Shown here: positions 59,953 through 64,000 of the stretch, one piece after another | How positions within the stretch are numbered: the first letter of the stretch is position 1 | How the letters are laid out: each line of letters opens with the position of its first letter | Assembly (NCBI GenBank): GCA_038230215.1 | Contig: JBBRNR010000008.1 | Span: forward strand, 82,036 to 146,035 | DNA from: DASVRZ01 sp038230215 | GTDB taxonomy: Bacteria; Verrucomicrobiota; Verrucomicrobiia; Chthoniobacterales; DASVRZ01 | Length of the DNA: 64,000 bases | Direction: 5' to 3' | The notes under the pieces: model-generated | What the model was told of the DNA's origin: nothing | Database searches by the model: none | The model's input: only the letters and a program-made list of their open reading frames with translations | Made by a program: the position numbers and the translations under genes

Positions 59953-61146
59953 ATGGCTTTTCAGTTCGACATCATCATCGTGGGAGCGGGACCGGCAGGC
60001 TCGGTTTGTGCCACGGTTTGCGCGCGGCGGGGAATGCGAGTTCTAGTGATCGACCGGGAAAAATTTCCCCGCGACAAAGTCTGCGGCGACTGCCTGAATC
60101 CCGCCGCTTGGAAAGTGTTGCAGCGCCTTGGCGTCGACGAGCGGATTCGTTCCCTGCCCCATTCGCCGCTGAGGAAAGTGCAGATCGCAACGATCAACGA
60201 CCGCGTCTTCGATTTCCCTCTGGTCGGCGGCGACGTGGGCGAGATCGGCATCCGGCGACGCGAGCTGGATCTGACTTTGATTCAAATGGCGCGTGCCGCC
60301 GGTGCGGCATTTCTGGAGAATACAGCGGTCACTTCCGTCAAGGGCGAGTGGCAAATCGAGGCAGGTGGAAGACATTTCGCGGCGAAAACTTTAGTCGCCG
60401 CAGATGGGCGCAACTCGACCGTGGCCCGGCTTCTCGGCCTGATGCCCGCGCAGCAAAAAGACCGGGTCGGGCTCCAAACGCATCTGCCGCTCGCCTCGCA
60501 TCAGGTCAACTCCGTTCGCATGCAACTCCATCCCGAGGGTTACAGCGGCGGCGCGAGCATCGGCCCAGATGGGGAACATGGTCTCTGGAATCTCTGCCTC
60601 GTCGCCCGTGGCGAAAACATTGAGGCGCTCAAACAACGGGCCAGCAAACTCTGGAAATTGCCGTCCCACTTGCCATGGCGCAGCCTGAGTCCGCTCAGCC
60701 GCCGCCCTCTCACTGCCGCAAACGGCTCTCTGTTTCTCGTCGGCGACGCTGCCCGCGTGGTCGAGCCTTTCACCGGTGAAGGCATTTACTACGCCCTCGC
60801 GAGTGGTGAGCTGGCCGGACAAAACATCACCAAACCTGAAGTGTATCGCCAGAAGCACGCGCAACTTTATCGCGGCCGTCTCTGGGTCAACAAACTGGCC
60901 AAGCTCGCCGTCATGCACCCCGTGGCGACGAGCTGGATGTTGGAAAATCTACCCGCTGAACGCATTCTAAGTCACCTCACAGCGAAGGTGACCACCGCCA
61001 AAGAGGCTAGTAGCCTGTCTCGCCGCCGCGATTTCCACCCTTCTGAGGCACCTCATGCGCTGGCTGCTGGTCGGCCCCTTCATGATGGCCATGCTCCTCG
61101 TGCAATGCTGCCGTTTCCTCCGCAGAATGACGTTCACACGCCGTAA
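59953..61146 (+). CDS. FAD-dependent oxidoreductase (geranylgeranyl reductase-like)
   Basis: The protein has an N-terminal Rossmann motif IVGAGPAGSVCATVCARRGM, the motif CGDCLNPAAW typical of the GGR family, an internal GRNS motif after the ADGR box, and a C-terminal GDAARVVEPFTGEGIYYAL. These enzymes saturate isoprenoid chains or reduce halogenated or other unsaturated substrates. About the last 45 residues (from 61007) are read antisense to a small lipoprotein gene and look non-native, so the true stop could be elsewhere. Confidence 0.82.
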   Translation: MAFQFDIIIVGAGPAGSVCATVCARRGMRVLVIDREKFPRDKVCGDCLNPAAWKVLQRLGVDERIRSLPHSPLRKVQIATINDRVFDFPLVGGDVGEIGIRRRELDLTLIQMARAAGAAFLENTAVTSVKGEWQIEAGGRHFAAKTLVAADGRNSTVARLLGLMPAQQKDRVGLQTHLPLASHQVNSVRMQLHPEGYSGGASIGPDGEHGLWNLCLVARGENIEALKQRASKLWKLPSHLPWRSLSPLSRRPLTAANGSLFLVGDAARVVEPFTGEGIYYALASGELAGQNITKPEVYRQKHAQLYRGRLWVNKLAKLAVMHPVATSWMLENLPAERILSHLTAKVTTAKEASSLSRRRDFHPSEAPHALAAGRPLHDGHAPRAMLPFPPQNDVHTP

Positions 61147-61192
61147 AGATCGCGACCGTGCAGAGAAAGAGTAAGAAAGATTTCATTCGCAC
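61007..61192 (-). CDS. Small His-rich lipoprotein, overlapping the previous gene antisense
   Basis: The 61-residue product has a clean lipoprotein signal (FLLFLCTVAIFTAC) and a short tail rich in His and Glu (HEEHGHHEG), which might bind metal. It overlaps the 3' end of the flavoprotein gene by 140 nt on the opposite strand. The signal peptide supports this frame over the antisense tail. Function is unknown. Confidence 0.55.
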   Translation of the reverse strand: MRMKSFLLFLCTVAIFTACERHSAEETAALHEEHGHHEGADQQPAHEVPQKGGNRGGETGY

Positions 61193-61240
61193 TTTCTACA
61201 CGGCGCAGCGGAGATCGTGAAGCACGTTTAGCAGAAAAAT

Positions 61241-62467
61241 TTATTCAAACCGCAGTGCGTCCACCGGGTCGAGGGTGGCGGCTTTGTGCGCGGGATACAT
61301 CCCGAAGCCGATCCCGATGACGCTGCAAACGATCAGGCCCACGAGGGCCCAGCCCCAGGGAAAAAAGACGGACGCCTTCAAAAATACCGCCAGTCCGTTG
61401 CCACCCACCGCCCCGAGAACGATCCCGGCAATCGCTCCCAACTCGGACAGGAACAGGCTCTCGAGGAGAAACTGCCCGAGAATGTCGCCCCGCCGCGCAC
61501 CGAGGGATTTGCGCACGCCGATCTCGCGGGTTCTCTCGGTCACACTGACGAGCATGATGTTCATGATGCCGACCCCAGCCGCGATCAGGGCGATGCCGCT
61601 GATGACAAACGCCCCGATGCGAATGGAACCCGCGACCTGTGTGAAGGCGGCGGTGAGTGAGTCGTTCGAGTAAATGTCGAAATTATCCGGGTCTTCCACC
61701 TGTAGACCGCGGACTTTGCGCATGACGCCGACCGCGTGCCCGAGGGTGGCGTCGTAGGTCGCCTGGGTTTTCGACTGAACGGAAATGTTTAAGCTCCGCT
61801 GGCTCTCACCGAAATCTGCGAAAAACCGTGTGATCGGAATGGCACAGGTGTTGTCATTCGAGCCTCCGAAGCCGGCACCCTTGGCATCGAAAATGCCGAC
61901 AATCTGGTAGTTCCGGCCGCCCATACGCACACTCTGGCCGATGGCGTTCCCCTGCGGAAACAGCTTGTCGCGCAGGTCGCCGCCGATGACGATTACAGCG
62001 CGCGCCAGGTCCACATCGCTAGCACTGATCATCCGGCCCACGGCGATATTCTGGCTGTTGGCCTGAAGAAAATACTCGTTCGTGCCTACCAAATCTTGGT
62101 TGGGATTCGTCTTTCGCCCACCATAAGTGCCCACGATGCGGTGCTTGAAAATCTTCAAGCAAACCACATTTGTCTGCTCGTGCATCTGGCGTGCAAACTG
62201 CAGGCCCTGCGTGTAACTGATGTTCGGGCGGTTGCGATATTTCTCGTTGTCGTTGCTGCGAAAGACCGGAGTGCGAGAGAACTGAAAAATGTTCGACCCC
62301 AAGAAACTGAGTCCCGATTCAATGCTGCCTTGCAACGCGGAAATGGCGGTCATCACACCGATGACGGAGAAAACACCGATCGTAATGCCGAGCATGGTGA
62401 GTGCGGAGCGAAGCTTGTTTGCGCCCAGAGAACTGAGTGCCATGCGAAAGATGTCCGAGCGTTTCAT
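61241..62467 (-). CDS. ABC transporter permease, MacB/FtsX type
   Basis: The 408-residue protein has four membrane segments: one near the N-terminus (LRSALTMLGITIGVFSVIGV), a large periplasmic MacB_PCD domain, and three near the C-terminus including GIMNIMLVSVTERTREIG. This is the MacB/LolC-type permease fold. It follows a second permease gene on the same strand; the ATPase and the membrane-fusion protein are not in the window. The substrate is unknown; export of lipoproteins or small molecules is common. Confidence 0.9.
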   Translation of the reverse strand: MKRSDIFRMALSSLGANKLRSALTMLGITIGVFSVIGVMTAISALQGSIESGLSFLGSNIFQFSRTPVFRSNDNEKYRNRPNISYTQGLQFARQMHEQTNVVCLKIFKHRIVGTYGGRKTNPNQDLVGTNEYFLQANSQNIAVGRMISASDVDLARAVIVIGGDLRDKLFPQGNAIGQSVRMGGRNYQIVGIFDAKGAGFGGSNDNTCAIPITRFFADFGESQRSLNISVQSKTQATYDATLGHAVGVMRKVRGLQVEDPDNFDIYSNDSLTAAFTQVAGSIRIGAFVISGIALIAAGVGIMNIMLVSVTERTREIGVRKSLGARRGDILGQFLLESLFLSELGAIAGIVLGAVGGNGLAVFLKASVFFPWGWALVGLIVCSVIGIGFGMYPAHKAATLDPVDALRFE

Positions 62468-62489
62468 GGGAGTTTTATTCGTATCTCCG

Positions 62490-62518
62490 GGGAGCGCAGG
62501 CGTCTCGCGTGCGCTCCC
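62490..62518. repeat. Dispersed palindrome (9-bp arms) between permease genes
   Basis: GGGAGCGCA (62490-62498) and TGCGCTCCC (62510-62518) flank an 11-nt core GGCGTCTCGCG. It matches the arm sequence of the inverted repeat at 31362-31469, so the window holds at least two members of the same element. Confidence 0.75.
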
Positions 62519-62537
62519 GTGAAGCTAGGGTCGTCTT

Positions 62538-63788
62538 TCATTCATATCGCAACGCATCAATCGGATCCAATCTCGACGCCGACCACGCCGGGGCGAAACC
62601 GGAGACGACCCCCGTCAGCACGGAGACGAGAAGCGCGAGGAAAGTCAGCCCAAAGGAAAACTCCACTGGAAAGCTCGGCACGGCCGAGGACAACGCGAGG
62701 AACGCCCCGCCCGAGAGCACGATACCGACGAGTCCGCCAATGAGGCAAATCGCCACTGCCTCGATCAAAAACTGCATCAGAATGGAACTCCGGCGTGCGC
62801 CCAACGCCTTGCGGGTGCCGATCTCGCGCGTCCGCTCCTTCACGCTGACGAAGGTGATGTTCATGATCCCAATCGCGCCCACGAAGAGCGACAGGCCGGT
62901 GATGAAAATGCCCGCCAGCGCGATGCCGGTCTTGATGGGCCCGATGGTGCTGCGAAAAGCCTGCTGCTCGTTGATCGAAAAATCGTCGCGTTTCTCCGGC
63001 AGGAGCCCGCGCAGACGTCGCATGATGCCGGTCAATTCCTCCTTGGCTTCAAGGAGACGCAGTTTTGATTTCACTTTCACTCGAATGGCGGCGTCCTCAT
63101 CCGAGACGAAGTATTTCTTAAACGCCCCGACCGGCACCACGACCTGCTGGTCCCACGAAAAGAGGCCGAGGAAGGAGCCCTGCTTTGCAAAAACGCCGAC
63201 GACGCGAAAAAGGTGTTCGCCCACCGTAATGCTTTGCCCGATGGGGTTCTCCGAGGGAAAAAGCGAGGTCGCGATGTCCAGCCCGATCACACAAACGGAG
63301 ATCGCTCCGCGGGATTCGGCCTCGGTGATGAAGCGCCCCTTCACACACTCGGTCGTCGAGGTTCTCGTGAAATCGTTGGTGGTGCCGAGGGTGTAAACAT
63401 TCTCGATCTTGCGCCCTCCCCGGTTCACCGTCTTAAAAACCACGGGCGCGGGCACGGCGAGTTCGAGGAGGGTGTGCGGCGTGGCGGCGAGGATGCGGTT
63501 AATCTGCACCGCGTAATCAGTGGTGATGCGGCGGCGGTTACGATAGAGGGTAAAGTCGTCCTTCGGTCCCCATGGCGACTTCGTCACATAGAGAACGTCG
63601 TCTCCCAGCAGGGAAAGTGAGCGGTCGAACCCGGTGTCGATGCCATTGATCGCGGTGCCCATGAGCGTCACCGCGATGATCCCGATGACGACTCCGAGCG
63701 CAGTGAGAGCGGAACGGGTGCGATTGGCGAGGATTTGCGTCCAGGCGATGCGCAGACTCTCAGAGATTTCGGATAGAAAGCGCTTCAT
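62538..63788 (-). CDS. ABC transporter permease, MacB/FtsX type
   Basis: From the ATG at 63788 the 416-residue protein has an N-terminal membrane segment (TRSALTALGVVIGIIAVTLM), a periplasmic MacB_PCD domain with VIGLDIATSLFPSENPIGQS, and three C-terminal segments including GIMNITFVSVKERTREIGTR. The earlier start at 63854 adds 22 unlikely residues. The paralogue at 61241-62467 follows on the same strand; they probably form a heterodimeric exporter. Confidence 0.9.
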   Translation of the reverse strand: MKRFLSEISESLRIAWTQILANRTRSALTALGVVIGIIAVTLMGTAINGIDTGFDRSLSLLGDDVLYVTKSPWGPKDDFTLYRNRRRITTDYAVQINRILAATPHTLLELAVPAPVVFKTVNRGGRKIENVYTLGTTNDFTRTSTTECVKGRFITEAESRGAISVCVIGLDIATSLFPSENPIGQSITVGEHLFRVVGVFAKQGSFLGLFSWDQQVVVPVGAFKKYFVSDEDAAIRVKVKSKLRLLEAKEELTGIMRRLRGLLPEKRDDFSINEQQAFRSTIGPIKTGIALAGIFITGLSLFVGAIGIMNITFVSVKERTREIGTRKALGARRSSILMQFLIEAVAICLIGGLVGIVLSGGAFLALSSAVPSFPVEFSFGLTFLALLVSVLTGVVSGFAPAWSASRLDPIDALRYE

Positions 63789-63846
63789 CACGATTGAAAC
63801 AAAGGCCGCTGATCCCACAAAGAAAGCGTGACAAAGAGCGGAAAAT

Positions 63847-64000
63847 ATGACCAATCCGCTCGACGAGTTACGTGAGCTTGCAAAGGAGTTACGTGAGCTT
63901 GCAAAGGAGTTACGTGAGCTTGCAAAGGAGTTACGTGAGCTTGCAAAGGAGTTACGTGAGCTTGCAAAGGAGTTACGTGAGCTTGCAAAGGAGTTACGTG
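63847..64000 (+). CDS. Protein made of identical ELRELAK heptads (cut by window edge)
   Basis: The ATG at 63847 opens a frame that starts MTNPLD and continues as exact heptads ELRELAK, six and a half copies to the window end. A GAGCGGA sequence lies just ahead of the start. The seven-residue period with Leu at two core positions is typical of an amphipathic helix or coiled coil. The opposite frame gives QAHVTPL heptads and is less likely. The repeat identity is at DNA level. The end of the gene is not seen. Confidence 0.5.
   Translation, partial: MTNPLDELRELAKELRELAKELRELAKELRELAKELRELAKELRELAKELR
63865..64000 (+). repeat. 21-bp tandem repeat, at least 6.5 perfect copies
   Basis: The unit GAGTTACGTGAGCTTGCAAAG repeats without change from 63865 to the window end. 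The unit length is a multiple of three, so the frame is kept. Perfect identity suggests recent slippage and likely length variation between strains. Confidence 0.97.

Overview
The window reads as a chromosomal segment of a Verrucomicrobium-like bacterium; I infer this from gene content rather than any marker search. The pointers are a futalosine-route menaquinone gene (mqnE), a giant tandem-duplicated UvrA, many Verrucomicrobia-type hypothetical proteins, a Gram-negative envelope gene set (lipoproteins, a LAB_N protein, YidC with a periplasmic domain) and moderately GC-rich coding sequence. Most of it is dense housekeeping DNA with short intergenic gaps and several stop/start overlaps.

Layout. 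1-7.4 kb: glycolysis (pgk, tpiA, with a retropepsin-like protease gene between them), a frameshifted DUF2059 gene, DUF2007 and HerA-like ATPase genes, a CAU tRNA, accB-accC and thiE. 7.4-15.9 kb: an accessory island. Small, mostly membrane or exported proteins, all on the minus strand, are separated by imperfect palindromes that begin GCCTAAC and end GTTAGGC-like. Each gene starts 2-47 nt from a core site. This is the structure of an integron cassette array, and no integrase gene lies in the window (a CALIN, or the distal part of a sedentary integron). It also holds three copies of a ~260-bp repeat and two copies of a transposase C-terminal remnant. 16-20.5 kb: a hypothetical, a PfkB kinase, a serine hydrolase, a TPR protein and small proteins.

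20.5-23.7 kb: the conserved rpmH-rnpA-yidD-yidC-khpB operon. 23.7-31.3 kb: argS, a PTS EIIA-like protein, a ketosynthase with a catalytically dead partner, mqnE, a site-2 protease, a LAB_N protein and ogt. 31.3-44.8 kb: repeats, a nitroreductase, an exported protein, an HTH protein, the tandem UvrA, lipA, a glycosyltransferase, clpC and a DUF4912 protein. 45-53 kb: hisF, a 30-residue basic protein, a release-factor-like gene, sucC and sucD split by a nucleotidyltransferase gene, a broken fic gene, gltA and an L,D-transpeptidase. 53-58 kb: a three-gene phosphorelay with two hybrid kinases and one stand-alone receiver. 58-64 kb: a metallo-beta-lactamase-fold hydrolase, hemW, a flavoprotein reductase, a small lipoprotein, two MacB/FtsX-type permeases, and at the edge an ORF made of identical 21-bp units coding the heptad ELRELAK.

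Together the core genes point to an aerobic or facultative heterotroph with glycolysis, a TCA cycle, type II fatty-acid synthesis and menaquinone respiration. The most unusual content is the cassette array with its hidden and frameshifted genes, the covalently duplicated UvrA, the ketosynthase pair, the two-component proteins with a duplicated HisKA-like segment, and the terminal heptad repeat.
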